Below, piece by piece: positions 27,492-36,140 of a stretch of 64,000 nt of DNA. Source of the DNA: Haloplanus sp. HW8-1 (GTDB lineage Archaea; Halobacteriota; Halobacteria; Halobacteriales; Haloferacaceae); the NCBI RefSeq assembly GCF_023703795.1, contig NZ_CP098518.1:1860001-1924000 (forward strand), written 5' to 3'. Every line of letters begins with the position of its first letter. Within the stretch, counting starts at the first letter, position 1. The notes under the pieces are model-generated. The model had not been told where the DNA came from. It did no database searches and was given only the letters and a program-made list of their open reading frames with translations. The position numbers and the translations under genes were made by a program.

Positions 27492-28847
27492 ATGGACGGT
27501 TCCGAAGCGGTAGACTTGGACTCGGCCGACGACGACACGATTCTCCTCGAATACGTCGATTTGAACGGCATCTCCCGAGGAATGTTTATTCCCGAGGACT
27601 CCTGGGATCGGGCCGTTGAGGACGGTGTCGGCTTCGGGTCTATCATTCTCGACTGGTACGAGAGCCACAACAGTCGCGGCATCACGGAGGCGTCGAACCT
27701 CGGCCCCAGCGAGGGGGAAATACAGGCGGTCGCCGACCCGGATTCGCTGGTCCCCGTCCCCTGGGTGGACAGCGACATCAAAAAAGCCAACTGCGACCTG
27801 CTTCACAACGGCGACCCGACCTCGATGTGTAGTCGATCGGTGCTCGGGAACGTTCTCGATCTGTACCACGACATGGACTTCACCACGTCGGTCGGAACGG
27901 AACTCGAATACAACGTCTTCACCGAACTCGACGCCGAGGAGCTGGAGCGCGGCGAAGCGTACCTGCGGGAGGTCGCCGCGACCAAGGGGAGTCCCTACGC
28001 GACACGGCCCATCGTCGATCACAGCGCGTACGTGACCGAACTCGCGACGACCATGCGAAAGATGGGTGGTTCCCTCGAAGGGATCCACAAGGAGAGCACG
28101 CTCGGGCATTACGAGGCGATACTCGAACATTCCTCCGCCCTCCAGCAGGCCGACACGATCATGTCGTTCCGCATGGCGGCACGGGGTGTGGGCCGGCAAC
28201 ACGATCACATTCCCACGTTCATGCCCCGGCCGATGAGCGAGTTCGAGGGAAACAGTCAGCACTACCACTTCAGCCTGTGGCGCGACTCCCAGAACGCCTT
28301 CAACGATCCGTCGGCCGAACGTGGCCTCTCGGACACCGGCCGTCAGTTCGTCGGCGGGATCCTGGAGCACGCCCGCGGACTCACCGCGCTCTGCTCGTCG
28401 ACGGTCAACTCGTACAAGCGGCTCCAGCCGGGGCTGTGGGCACCGATCGACATCAGCTACGGCTACGACAACAAGACCTGCCCGGTGCGTATCCCACACG
28501 GACGGGGCGACGCCACCCGGGTCGAAGTGCGGATTCCCGACAGTTACGCGAACCCGTATCTCGCGATGGCGGGCATCCTCGCGGCCGGATTCGACGGGAT
28601 CCGTCGCGAGATCGATCCGGGTGAACCGGTCACGTCGGACATCTTCGAGGAGGGTGCCGATCCGGAGAACTCGCTCCCGACGTCACTCGACGAGGCGCTG
28701 ACCGCACTCCAGGCCGACGATTTCCTCCGGGAGACGTTGGGGGAGGAGGGGATCGCGCAGTACGTCGCGCTCAAGCGAAACGAGAGCGAACGGTACCGGC
28801 AGGCCATCACCGACTGGGAAGTCCGGGAGTACGTGGACCAGATCTGA
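27492..28847 (+). CDS. Glutamine-synthetase-family ligase with altered ammonium site (gamma-glutamyl-amine synthetase candidate)
   Basis: A 451-residue ATP-dependent glutamate-amine ligase. Metal and substrate residues are kept: Glu137 and Glu139 in GTELEY, Glu201 and Glu208 in HKESTLGHYE, His257 and His259 in QHYHFSLW, Arg in NSYKRL, Glu345 and Arg347 in RVEVRIPD. The flap motif that normally reads PGYEAP here reads PGLWAP, so the Glu that deprotonates ammonium is replaced by Trp316. This and the QH replacement near 206 argue against true glutamine synthesis and for an amine substrate, as in PuuA or GlnA3/GlnA4 enzymes. A TATA-like TTATTT lies about 30 bases upstream. Confidence 0.88.
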   Translation: MDGSEAVDLDSADDDTILLEYVDLNGISRGMFIPEDSWDRAVEDGVGFGSIILDWYESHNSRGITEASNLGPSEGEIQAVADPDSLVPVPWVDSDIKKANCDLLHNGDPTSMCSRSVLGNVLDLYHDMDFTTSVGTELEYNVFTELDAEELERGEAYLREVAATKGSPYATRPIVDHSAYVTELATTMRKMGGSLEGIHKESTLGHYEAILEHSSALQQADTIMSFRMAARGVGRQHDHIPTFMPRPMSEFEGNSQHYHFSLWRDSQNAFNDPSAERGLSDTGRQFVGGILEHARGLTALCSSTVNSYKRLQPGLWAPIDISYGYDNKTCPVRIPHGRGDATRVEVRIPDSYANPYLAMAGILAAGFDGIRREIDPGEPVTSDIFEEGADPENSLPTSLDEALTALQADDFLRETLGEEGIAQYVALKRNESERYRQAITDWEVREYVDQI

Positions 28848-28903
28848 GCGACCGGACGACCGCGATCGATCGGTCGGAACAGTCGAAGAGGTGGGTGTCG
28901 GAG

Positions 28904-29707
28904 CTACTCCTCGCTGGACTCGCCGATTCCGGAGAATCTGAGGAAGAGCGACGAGCCGAACACGAGCCCGAGCGAGACGATCGCGACGATCGACGACAGC
29001 GCGAAGAGCGACGCGTTGAGTCCGAACTTCATCTGCGCGAACGTGACCGTCGGGATGGTGGACGACGAACCGATGGTAAAGAAGGTGAGGTTGTAGTCGT
29101 TGAACGCGATGATGGTCGGGATGAGGAACGCGCCGAGGAGCGCCCCCCAGATCAACGGTAGCGTGACCTCCTTGAACCGCTGGATGTCCGTCGCACCGTA
29201 GACCTTCGCGGCCCTGTCGAGTTCGACGGGATACTGGTTCAGCTGTGCCATCATGATCAGGAAGGCAAAGGCGGTGCCCCGGAGCGACTGCGTGAGCATC
29301 GCCAGCGTGACGCTGCCGGACAGCCCCGAGAGTTGGTCGTGTACCAGTGCGGACCCGATGCCGGTAATGAGCGTCGGCACGACCAGCGGCAGGACGAACA
29401 GCGTCGCGACGGCGTACCGGAACCGGAAGTCGTACCGAGTGACGCCCCACGCACTGGCCGCCCCGACGGCCATCGAGATGAAGCCGCTACCGAACCCGAT
29501 CTGGAGGCTGTTCCAGAGCGGTTCGTTGTACTGGCCGGTGAACACCTCGAGGTAGTTCTGCGTCGTGAAATGATAGGGGAACAGCGAGTACGGGTCCACG
29601 TTGAACGAGACGAGGATCAGCAGGAAGATCGGCACGTACATGAACACCAGCATTCCAACGAGGAGCGCCTTGTGGATCCGGTAGTTCCGCACCAGGGCCT
29701 GAATCAT
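28904..29707 (-). CDS. potC: PotC-type ABC permease
   Basis: A 267-residue inner membrane permease with six predicted helices. The coupling loop EAA motif reads ELDRAAKVYGATDIQRFKEV (near 162-181), which docks onto the ATPase. It pairs with PotB to import small amines, opines or related cations. It starts inside the stop of PotB (4-base overlap), so the two are translated together. It ends 57 bases from the convergent GS-like gene. The substrate is deduced only from family and context. Confidence 0.92.
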   Translation of the reverse strand: MIQALVRNYRIHKALLVGMLVFMYVPIFLLILVSFNVDPYSLFPYHFTTQNYLEVFTGQYNEPLWNSLQIGFGSGFISMAVGAASAWGVTRYDFRFRYAVATLFVLPLVVPTLITGIGSALVHDQLSGLSGSVTLAMLTQSLRGTAFAFLIMMAQLNQYPVELDRAAKVYGATDIQRFKEVTLPLIWGALLGAFLIPTIIAFNDYNLTFFTIGSSSTIPTVTFAQMKFGLNASLFALSSIVAIVSLGLVFGSSLFLRFSGIGESSEE

Positions 29708-30606
29708 TCGGACTCACCCATCGCTAGCGTTGGCAGACTCCGGAAGGTGTAGCCGACCACGGCGGTGACGAACAGAAACGAGATGACGATCAGGATCGTT
29801 CCCAGGGCCGCGCCGGTGGGCCACGCGCCCCCGGCGCCGAACAGTTCCTTGACGGAGTTGCCGATGAGGCTCCCCGAGGCACCGCCGATGAATCGACTGG
29901 GGAGGTGGCTGACGAGCGTCGACACGAACACGAGGATCGATCCCATCGCGACACCCGGCAGGCTCAGCGGCCACGTCACCTCCCTGAACGCGACGGCGGG
30001 ACTCGCCCCGGCATCGATCGCCGCATCGAGCAGCGTGTGATCGACCAGCTCCAGCGAGAGAAAGATCGAGAGCATCATAAACGGAAACCAGAGGTAAATC
30101 TCACCGAGGAACACCTGAAACAGCCCGTACTCGAGCAGGCCGAACGTCGGGATGCCGACGGCTCCCAGCAGCTGACTGGCCAACCCGTTGGCGCCGATCA
30201 GCGCCTGATGGGCCGACTCTCGGAGCATCGCGCCCACGAAAAACGGCGCCGCAAACAGGAGCAAGACGGGCAGTTGTTGCTCGTCCATCCCCCGGGAGAT
30301 GTAGTACGCGATCGGATAGCCGAGGATGAGACTGGCGGCCGTCACCGACACTGCCATCGCCACCGATCGGAACAACAGCACGTGATACGACGACGAGGTG
30401 AGGAGATAGACGTAGTTCTCCACGGTCCACACGGCGACCAGCTGGTACTGCTGGGTCGTCCAGAGACTGATGACGAACATCATCCCCAGCGCCGAGCCGA
30501 AAAACGCGAGCAGATACAGGCTCGGTAGGCCGACGAGGATGGACTTCCACGAGCCCATGCGATCCTTGACTGCCTCCAGTCGGACGGTCCGTGTTCGATT
30601 GCTCAT
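29704..30606 (-). CDS. potB: PotB-type ABC permease
   Basis: A 300-residue permease with a longer N-terminus and six helices. The EAA loop is DAAIDAGASPAVAFREVTWP (near 214-233). Overlaps of four bases with PotA before it and PotC after it show a compact operon. It is the second half of the transporter pore. The binding protein upstream is a Tat lipoprotein, so substrate is captured outside the membrane. Confidence 0.92.
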   Translation of the reverse strand: MSNRTRTVRLEAVKDRMGSWKSILVGLPSLYLLAFFGSALGMMFVISLWTTQQYQLVAVWTVENYVYLLTSSSYHVLLFRSVAMAVSVTAASLILGYPIAYYISRGMDEQQLPVLLLFAAPFFVGAMLRESAHQALIGANGLASQLLGAVGIPTFGLLEYGLFQVFLGEIYLWFPFMMLSIFLSLELVDHTLLDAAIDAGASPAVAFREVTWPLSLPGVAMGSILVFVSTLVSHLPSRFIGGASGSLIGNSVKELFGAGGAWPTGAALGTILIVISFLFVTAVVGYTFRSLPTLAMGESE

Positions 30607-31769
30607 TCTCCCTCCGGGAAGACGTGTGCATTCTCCGGGTCCCAGGTGAGTTCGACGGTATCCCCGATCGCCAGATCCGGTCCCTGCTGTCGGGTTACGC
30701 TCACGACGATGTCGTCGTCGTCGTCGAGCGTGATCCCCTCCGGATCGATCAGATATTCGATCAGCTTGCCGGTGAAGAAGACGTCACTGACCGAGCCCTC
30801 GATCGACCGCGAGGCGTCCGTCGCCGTGGTCGCGAGCTGGAGGTTCTCCGATTTGATACAGAAGACCCCCTCGTCGGCGGCTTCGAGCGACGCACCAGAG
30901 CGGCCGCGTAGCGTCACCTCCCCGCTTTTGAGCGTCGCCTGGCCGTCCTCGACCGTGTCCACGACGCCCGGGATGGTGTTCACCTCCCCGAGGAACGTGG
31001 CCACGAACTTGGACGCCGGTTCGTTGTACAGCTCCATCGGCTCCCCGACCTGAACGATCTCGGACTCGTTCATCACGGCGACCCGATCGCTCATCGTGAG
31101 CGCCACCTCCTGGTCGTGTGTCACGTAGATGAACGTGACGTCCAGCCGACGCTGGTACTTCCGCAACTCGACTTCCAGCGTGTCACGCAGGTTCCGGTCG
31201 AGGCTCGCGAGCGGTTCGTCGAGGAGCAACACGTCCGGTTCGTAGATCAGGCCCCTCGCGAGCGAGACGCGCTGTTTCTCCCCGCCGGAGAGTTTGTCGG
31301 GATACCGGTCGTAGTATCCCCCCAGATCGACGAACTCCAGCAGCTCCTGACAGCGTTCCTTCCGCTCGTCCTTCGGGACGTCCCGCATCTTGAGCGGGAA
31401 TTCGACGTTCTCGCCGACCGTCTTGTGTGGGAACAGCTGGAAGTTCTGGAAGATCAGTGCGGTCGATCGCTCGTTCGGTGGGACGTCCGTGATGTCCGTC
31501 CCGTCCAGAAGCATCCGTCCCTCGGTCGGCGTTTCGAGGCCCGCGATCATCCGCAGCAGCGTCGATTTGCCGCTGCCCGACGGCCCGACGAGGGTGAAGA
31601 ACTCGCCGTTGTTGAGCGTGAGTTCCGGCGCGTCGACGGCACATAGATCGCCGAAATACTTCTTGAGATCCTCGATCCGGAGGAGCACGTTCGAGTCGGA
31701 CTGTGTCGGGTCCCGTGTCTCGCTCTCGCGTTCCGTTGTATCGCGTTCGGTGTCTTGGTCTTGCATCAT
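30603..31769 (-). CDS. potA: PotA-type ABC ATPase
   Basis: A 388-residue ATPase driving the importer. Walker A GPSGSGKST (near 58-66), the Q-loop in IFQNFQLFPHKTV, signature LSGGEKQRVSLA (near 154-165), Walker B VLLLDEPLASLD (near 174-185) and the switch His in VTHDQEVAL are all intact. A C-terminal TOBE regulatory domain (about 260-388) is present. It starts 33 bases after the binding protein gene stop and overlaps PotB by four bases. Confidence 0.95.
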   Translation of the reverse strand: MMQDQDTERDTTERESETRDPTQSDSNVLLRIEDLKKYFGDLCAVDAPELTLNNGEFFTLVGPSGSGKSTLLRMIAGLETPTEGRMLLDGTDITDVPPNERSTALIFQNFQLFPHKTVGENVEFPLKMRDVPKDERKERCQELLEFVDLGGYYDRYPDKLSGGEKQRVSLARGLIYEPDVLLLDEPLASLDRNLRDTLEVELRKYQRRLDVTFIYVTHDQEVALTMSDRVAVMNESEIVQVGEPMELYNEPASKFVATFLGEVNTIPGVVDTVEDGQATLKSGEVTLRGRSGASLEAADEGVFCIKSENLQLATTATDASRSIEGSVSDVFFTGKLIEYLIDPEGITLDDDDDIVVSVTRQQGPDLAIGDTVELTWDPENAHVFPEGE

Positions 31770-31802
31770 ATATTACCGGAAACGTCCGACAGCTAGCTCC
31801 GC

Positions 31803-33023
31803 TCAGGCGGACTGGACCTGGGTCCAGTACTCTTGCCACGTCGACGGGCACTGCGGAACGCCGAACTGAGTGAGTTTGCTGAACTGGTCGGTGCGGTCCT
31901 GGAAGAAGATGCGTGCTTCCCGGTCGGTCAACCGGTCGCGGATGTCCGCTGCCGGGGCGCCACCGACGTTTCTCGCCATCATCTCCATGTAATTTTTCGT
32001 CAGCCGCTGGTCCATGAACGCGTAGACGGCGTTTTTCTTCGCCTCCGACTCGACGCCCGACGTCATCATCCACGCTTCGAGCCATCCCATCCCACCTTCC
32101 TCCGGTCGGAGGTTGTGTCGAATGTCGTTCCCCTGGAACGCCAGCCGGCGGAACGTGTCCGAGAACTCGGGGAACAGCCACAGCGAGCCGTTGTTGTACA
32201 GCCGGTCGAGGTTCCGGGAGTCGCTGTACCGCGTGATCAACCAGTCTTTCTGCTCGGTGAGCAGTTCGGCGATTTTCTGGAGTTGGTCCTCGGAACAGAC
32301 GTCCCAGATGTTGCCCTTCGGATCGTTGTACCCGAGCGCCATCGCCGTGTTGGCGACGTTCATCGTCATTCTGGCGCTCGTGGCGATGTGACCCGAGTAC
32401 TCCTCGTTGTACAGCGAACTCATGAAGCTATTGATGTCGTCCTCGGCGACCTCGTTCGGGTTGTACGAGATCCCGTAGCCACCCCAGGCGTTCGGCGGGC
32501 CGAGATACTCGCCGTCCTCGCTCACGTGCAGGTCCAGATTGTCGGGGTGGAACGCCGAGACGAGGTTGTCGAGGTTGCTCAGCCGCGACCGATCGACCGG
32601 CTGAATGAGCCCGTCCTGGTAATACTGCTTCGGCCACAGCGAGTCCGCCATCACGATGTCGAACTCCTCGGCGCCGCCGGAACGCAGTTGATTGTACGCC
32701 TCCGGGTTGCCGTCGAAGTACGCCGTTTGAAGCTGCACGTCGTACTCGTCGACGAAGGCCTGATTCAACTCCTCCGTGTCGTAGTACGGCCACATCAGAA
32801 TGCGGAGGGTGTCCGCGAACTCGGCACCCCCGCTCGTTCCGACCGTCGTGCCACCACCGCCGTCGCCGTCGCCACCGCTCGTCGTCCCCTCGCTCCCCGA
32901 TCCGCCGTCACCACTGGATCCGCCCCCACTACAGCCGGCCAGTCCGGAGACGACTGCAGCGGAACTTGCCGCCAACCAGTGGCGGCGGGTGATACCGTTC
33001 GTCGACGTGTCTTGCTCAGACAT
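31803..33023 (-). CDS. potD: PotD-type substrate-binding lipoprotein (Tat-exported)
   Basis: A 406-residue periplasmic-type binding protein. The N-terminus has the twin-arginine motif TRRHWLA and lipobox LAGC (Cys near 31), followed by a Gly/Ser/Thr-rich linker. The mature part starts with ILMWPYYDTEELNQAF, characteristic of the spermidine/putrescine binding family, and has a C-terminal WQEYWTQVQ end. The ATG at 33023 is chosen because a TATA box lies 27 bases upstream, implying a leaderless mRNA; a longer in-frame start at 33059 lies within the promoter. The ligand may be a polyamine, agmatine or glutamyl-amine. Confidence 0.9.
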   Translation of the reverse strand: MSEQDTSTNGITRRHWLAASSAAVVSGLAGCSGGGSSGDGGSGSEGTTSGGDGDGGGGTTVGTSGGAEFADTLRILMWPYYDTEELNQAFVDEYDVQLQTAYFDGNPEAYNQLRSGGAEEFDIVMADSLWPKQYYQDGLIQPVDRSRLSNLDNLVSAFHPDNLDLHVSEDGEYLGPPNAWGGYGISYNPNEVAEDDINSFMSSLYNEEYSGHIATSARMTMNVANTAMALGYNDPKGNIWDVCSEDQLQKIAELLTEQKDWLITRYSDSRNLDRLYNNGSLWLFPEFSDTFRRLAFQGNDIRHNLRPEEGGMGWLEAWMMTSGVESEAKKNAVYAFMDQRLTKNYMEMMARNVGGAPAADIRDRLTDREARIFFQDRTDQFSKLTQFGVPQCPSTWQEYWTQVQSA

Positions 33024-33045
33024 TACCGATTCCTTGCCGACTATC

Positions 33046-33055
33046 ATATATAAAA
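33046..33055 (-). promoter_or_regulatory. TATA box of the potDABC operon
   Basis: On the minus strand the sequence reads TTTTATATAT, the haloarchaeal box A consensus. Its centre is about 27 bases from the ATG at 33023, so transcription would begin at or next to the start codon. It is the only strong TATA in this intergenic region on this strand. Confidence 0.75.
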
Positions 33056-33112
33056 TCACCCCCGTCTATGCTAGATGGGCGAACTAGGGGTGTAGGGCGT
33101 AGACCCGAAAAA

Positions 33113-33152
33113 ATAATCATATATTTCTTATCAAACGAAAAAAAGTGATTAT
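33113..33152. repeat. AT-rich inverted repeat between potD and the D-aminopeptidase gene
   Basis: ATAATCA (33113-33119) is inverted as TGATTAT (33146-33152) with a 26-base AT-rich spacer. It sits about 60 bases upstream of the potD TATA box and about 175 bases downstream of the dppA-like gene stop, so it could be an upstream activator or silencer site for potDABC. Confidence 0.4.
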
Positions 33153-33327
33153 ATCGGGGCAGAAACGGGCACATGGTGGAATAACTGAATCACACGGCTC
33201 CCTCCGAACTATAATGGTTAACGTACCAAAATGTGGGGTCCTCACGGGGCTTCGTCGGGCGTTCGTCGCGGTCGGTGCGCGGAGCCGGTTTCTCCGTCGG
33301 GTGGGGTCGTTCTACACCCGCAGGGCG

Positions 33328-34179
33328 TCACCACGTGAACAGTTCGTTGTGTGCCGCACTCGCCGCGTTTATCATCGCCATCGCTCGGTCGTACGCCACC
33401 GGATACGACGCTCCCGTGACGCGGGTCGTCCGACCGCCGACCCGTTCGACCTCCTCGAGATCGTCGGCCCGGTAGGCGTGATTCGTCGCCGCCCACTCGA
33501 TCTCGATGTCGACCGGTTCGGCGACCTGTGATTGGTCGAAATCGTCGGTGTCGGCTCGCTCGACCGCGGCCGTCGCCGCGCTGGTGATTCGCTCTCGTGC
33601 TTCGGGCAACGGCAGGCTGTGCGCGCTGAACCGGTCGATTCCCTCCTTTACGCTGACGGTCTCGACCTCCCCGGTACCGAACTCCCCCTCGGCCTCGGCC
33701 GCGGTCTTGTCGTCACCCGTGACCAGTCCGACCGGCGTCCCGTGGTGTTTCGGGAGCCCCGCGTTGATCCCCATCTCCCCGACTTCGCGGCCGTTGATCT
33801 CGATACGACTCAACATCTGCGGGAACATCGTGTGGTTCAGCACCGCGTGTGGCGTCCCGGCCATCGCGTGATAGCCGACGAAAAAGACGATGTCGTAACT
33901 CTCGTCGAACTCCTGCATCATCAGCCGTCGCTTGCTCGACCCCCGGATCAGTCGTGCGGCGTCGTGCAACTCCGCCGGGGGAATGTTCGTCATCGTCCAG
34001 TGGGAGTCGTTCACGACGACTTCCTCGGCGCCGGCCGCGAGCGCTCCCTCGACCGCGGCGTTCACGTCGCCGGCCATCAACTCTTGGCCACGAGCGTACG
34101 CCCGTTCGTCCTCGAGGATGTCCCGTGGGTCCGCGATTCCGGTCGTTCCCTCCATATCCGCCGAAATGAAGACGCGCAT
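33328..34179 (-). CDS. dppA: M55 family D-aminopeptidase (DppA-like)
   Basis: A 283-residue metallopeptidase. The metal ligands known from Bacillus DppA appear at almost the same positions: Asp8 and Glu10 in SADMEG, His60 in NDSHW, His104 in GYHAMAG, with candidate nucleophile His116 in LNHT. Known enzymes remove D-amino acids from short peptides and form decameric rings. The gene has its own upstream region and lies behind potDABC on the same strand. Its place in the island suggests work on an imported amide or peptide, though the substrate is unknown. Confidence 0.92.
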   Translation of the reverse strand: MRVFISADMEGTTGIADPRDILEDERAYARGQELMAGDVNAAVEGALAAGAEEVVVNDSHWTMTNIPPAELHDAARLIRGSSKRRLMMQEFDESYDIVFFVGYHAMAGTPHAVLNHTMFPQMLSRIEINGREVGEMGINAGLPKHHGTPVGLVTGDDKTAAEAEGEFGTGEVETVSVKEGIDRFSAHSLPLPEARERITSAATAAVERADTDDFDQSQVAEPVDIEIEWAATNHAYRADDLEEVERVGGRTTRVTGASYPVAYDRAMAMINAASAAHNELFTW

Positions 34180-34322
34180 GGATACCGATGTGGCAGCGGT
34201 GGGGAAAAACGTTGTACAGACATAAGACGGGGGTCGCCCGGCGGCGTCGGTCACGCGGTGGCCGCGGCGGCTCCTGGCGGTCACGCTTCCTTCCCTCGAT
34301 CCGGCGCACGCCCCAGATCCCG

Positions 34323-35021
34323 TCACTCCGGGCTCAACAGTTTCGCCTCCGCCTTGCGGAGGTGTTCCAACATCGTCGTCTTCGCCAAGTCGAACTGGCT
34401 CGCCAACTCCTGAACTGTCACCTCGCGCGGCCACGAGTAGTAGCCCTGTTCGCGAGCGAAATTGAACACCTCGCGCTGTCTCGTCGAGAGGAGGTCGTCC
34501 GTCTCGGCGAGCGAATTCCCCGTCTGTTTACTGGACGAGATCCGTGTGATCCGAATCTCTGCATCCATCCTCTCTCGGATCCGGTCGAAGCGATCCTGCA
34601 AACACGTTCTGTCCGCCCGCACGACGACGTTCCACGTTTCTCGGCCGTCCTTGATCACGTTCGGCTCGTCCTGGATGAACCCCTCCTCGGCGAGAATCGG
34701 ATCGATGCTGTTGCCGGAGTCGTACTCGACGAATATCTCCTGTGTGTGGTTTCCGGACGGCAGCGGCCTGTTCATCGTCAGATCCGGATGGAGCCGCTGG
34801 ACGTGGCTGGTAAGCCGGGAGTCCCGGGCCGCGCTGATCAGGTCCTCGACGTCGTCGGCCGACTCGCCGAACACGGTAAACCGGCCCTCTGCGGCGCCGT
34901 TCGGCTGTACGTACGCACCGTGACTGACGAGGTTCCCATCGGTGTTCTCCGTAACCTCGATCGTCCAGCAATCCTCGTGCCAGAGATCGAGTTGGAGTCT
35001 CAATAACTCTTTACCGGCCAT
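34323..35021 (-). CDS. Bat-type HTH transcriptional regulator
   Basis: A 232-residue haloarchaeal regulator. The C-terminal domain (about 170-230) is the bat-type HTH: LLSTRQREVFNFAREQGYY, then VTVQELASQFDLAKTTMLEHLRKAE. The N-terminal part lacks GAF or PAS features but resembles the sensor region of other bat-like proteins, which may bind a small ligand. It is the last gene of the island, so local control of the importer and enzymes is plausible. Degenerate 21-base repeats in the promoter region may be its binding site. Confidence 0.88.
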   Translation of the reverse strand: MAGKELLRLQLDLWHEDCWTIEVTENTDGNLVSHGAYVQPNGAAEGRFTVFGESADDVEDLISAARDSRLTSHVQRLHPDLTMNRPLPSGNHTQEIFVEYDSGNSIDPILAEEGFIQDEPNVIKDGRETWNVVVRADRTCLQDRFDRIRERMDAEIRITRISSSKQTGNSLAETDDLLSTRQREVFNFAREQGYYSWPREVTVQELASQFDLAKTTMLEHLRKAEAKLLSPE

Positions 35022-35330
35022 CGAATGGTCGAACGGCGCCCAGACTAAAATAACTTGTTTTCAGACTCATATATGCTAGTTTGATTCTCATATTAGATTA
35101 ATATTTGGACACTTCTGTCGTATATATGTACGAATGGATTGGTAACTACGAAAAGGATAGACATACAAATACTGTGATGGTCCCACCGTCGGTCCGTCAC
35201 CCGATGACTGCCCCATGTCCCCGAGACATCGGGCCGTGTCGGGACCGGTGGCGGCGTGAACGATCACCGGGGTACAGCGGGCACGGCAGGTCACAAACGC
35301 TATACACCGTCCGAACGCTCGTGTGGACAC
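35022..35330. other. AT-rich promoter region of the regulator gene
   Basis: About 310 bases without a gene. The stretch next to the regulator (35040-35180) is strikingly AT-rich compared with the window, with TATA-like elements on both strands (for example GTATATATG near 35120) and a small palindrome TCGTA/TACGA (35118-35133). The part near 35330 is GC-rich and holds the promoter of the next + strand gene. Confidence 0.5.
35041..35103. repeat. Three degenerate 21-base direct repeats before the regulator gene
   Basis: Units start at 35041, 35062 and 35083. CAGACT opens units 1 and 2, and CTCATAT occurs at 35066-35072 and 35087-35093, again 21 bases apart. I count 14 of 21 identities between units 1 and 2 and 11 of 21 between units 2 and 3. 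A spacing of two helical turns places the sites on one face of the DNA, fitting a dimeric regulator. Confidence 0.45.
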
Positions 35331-35693
35331 ATGACAGACAGCGACGGTCGGATCATGGCCAGCGACGCCGAGGCCCGTCCCTACGGCGGGACGTGTCCGG
35401 CGTGTAAACGGGAGTACCGGCGAGCGATCACGTTCACCGGTGACAGCGTGATTCGTGGCGACCTCTCCGGCGACGTCTGTATCACGCCCGACTATCTGTT
35501 CGCTCACTCCGACCTCACGGTCGCCGAACCCGACGACGACTTTCCGACCAAGGAAGTCGGCGCGATGGGCAATCGCCGCGAAGTGCCCGTCGAGAAGACC
35601 GAAGTGACGGGCGTCCGGGTCTTCGAAGGCCCCGACGACCCCGACGGCGACGGGATCGTCTTCCCCGACGCGGACGACGAGTCGGCGGCGTAG
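35331..35693 (+). CDS. Hypothetical haloarchaeal protein with a CxxC motif
   Basis: A 120-residue acidic protein with CPACKREYRRA near residues 22-32. The rest is beta-rich and ends in an acidic tail; one more Cys is seen in DVCITP, so a single metal site is possible. The family is not recognised. The ATG at 35331 follows a TATA-like GCTATAC at 35299-35305, about 30 bases upstream; an in-frame ATG at 35355 is the alternative. Confidence 0.7.
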   Translation: MTDSDGRIMASDAEARPYGGTCPACKREYRRAITFTGDSVIRGDLSGDVCITPDYLFAHSDLTVAEPDDDFPTKEVGAMGNRREVPVEKTEVTGVRVFEGPDDPDGDGIVFPDADDESAA

Positions 35694-35797
35694 CCGTCCC
35701 CGTCATCGTCCGGCGTCGACCCACGGTAGCGGGTCGGGACCACGGTATCGTGCCGGTCGTGCCTCAGGGGGACCCAGCCACGGCAGAATCAAGCTCG

Positions 35798-36019
35798 ATG
35801 TCCAACTCCTCGCCGCCCCGGACGGCGTCGTCGCGGAGCAGTAGGGACCGAGGAGTCGAGCCACGGCCTGACCGGCGTCGCCGCATCTACGTGATCGGCT
35901 CCGACGAGACCGTCCGATCGGAACCGGTCGCCGACCACCTCGCCGATCTCACGCACGGAACTCGATATTTCATTCGCAACGACTTCGAAGACCCCTCGGC
36001 GACCCCTGAGGGGTCGTGA
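35798..36019 (+). CDS. Small hypothetical protein
   Basis: A 73-residue ORF. The second half (RRIYVIGSDETVRSEPV and the following ADHLADLTHGTRYF) has ordinary haloarchaeal codon bias and the look of a folded strand-helix unit, while the first 30 residues are Ser/Arg-rich and could be disordered. No family or neighbour helps. The start at 35798 is a guess. Confidence 0.4.
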   Translation: MSNSSPPRTASSRSSRDRGVEPRPDRRRRIYVIGSDETVRSEPVADHLADLTHGTRYFIRNDFEDPSATPEGS

Positions 36020-36140
36020 TTTCGTGGCGTGAGCCGTCCGTCCCCGGGGGCCCGTTCGGTCCTCCGACGCGGGTCGACCGTGTCCCACGAGGGGGCCGCC
36101 GGTCCCGAGGGATTTTCACGCTCCGGATCTACCTCCGGCT

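Noticed and set aside
35105-35407. + strand ORF in the AT-rich promoter region
   Set aside because: Poor codon bias and overlap with promoter elements and the true start at 35331.
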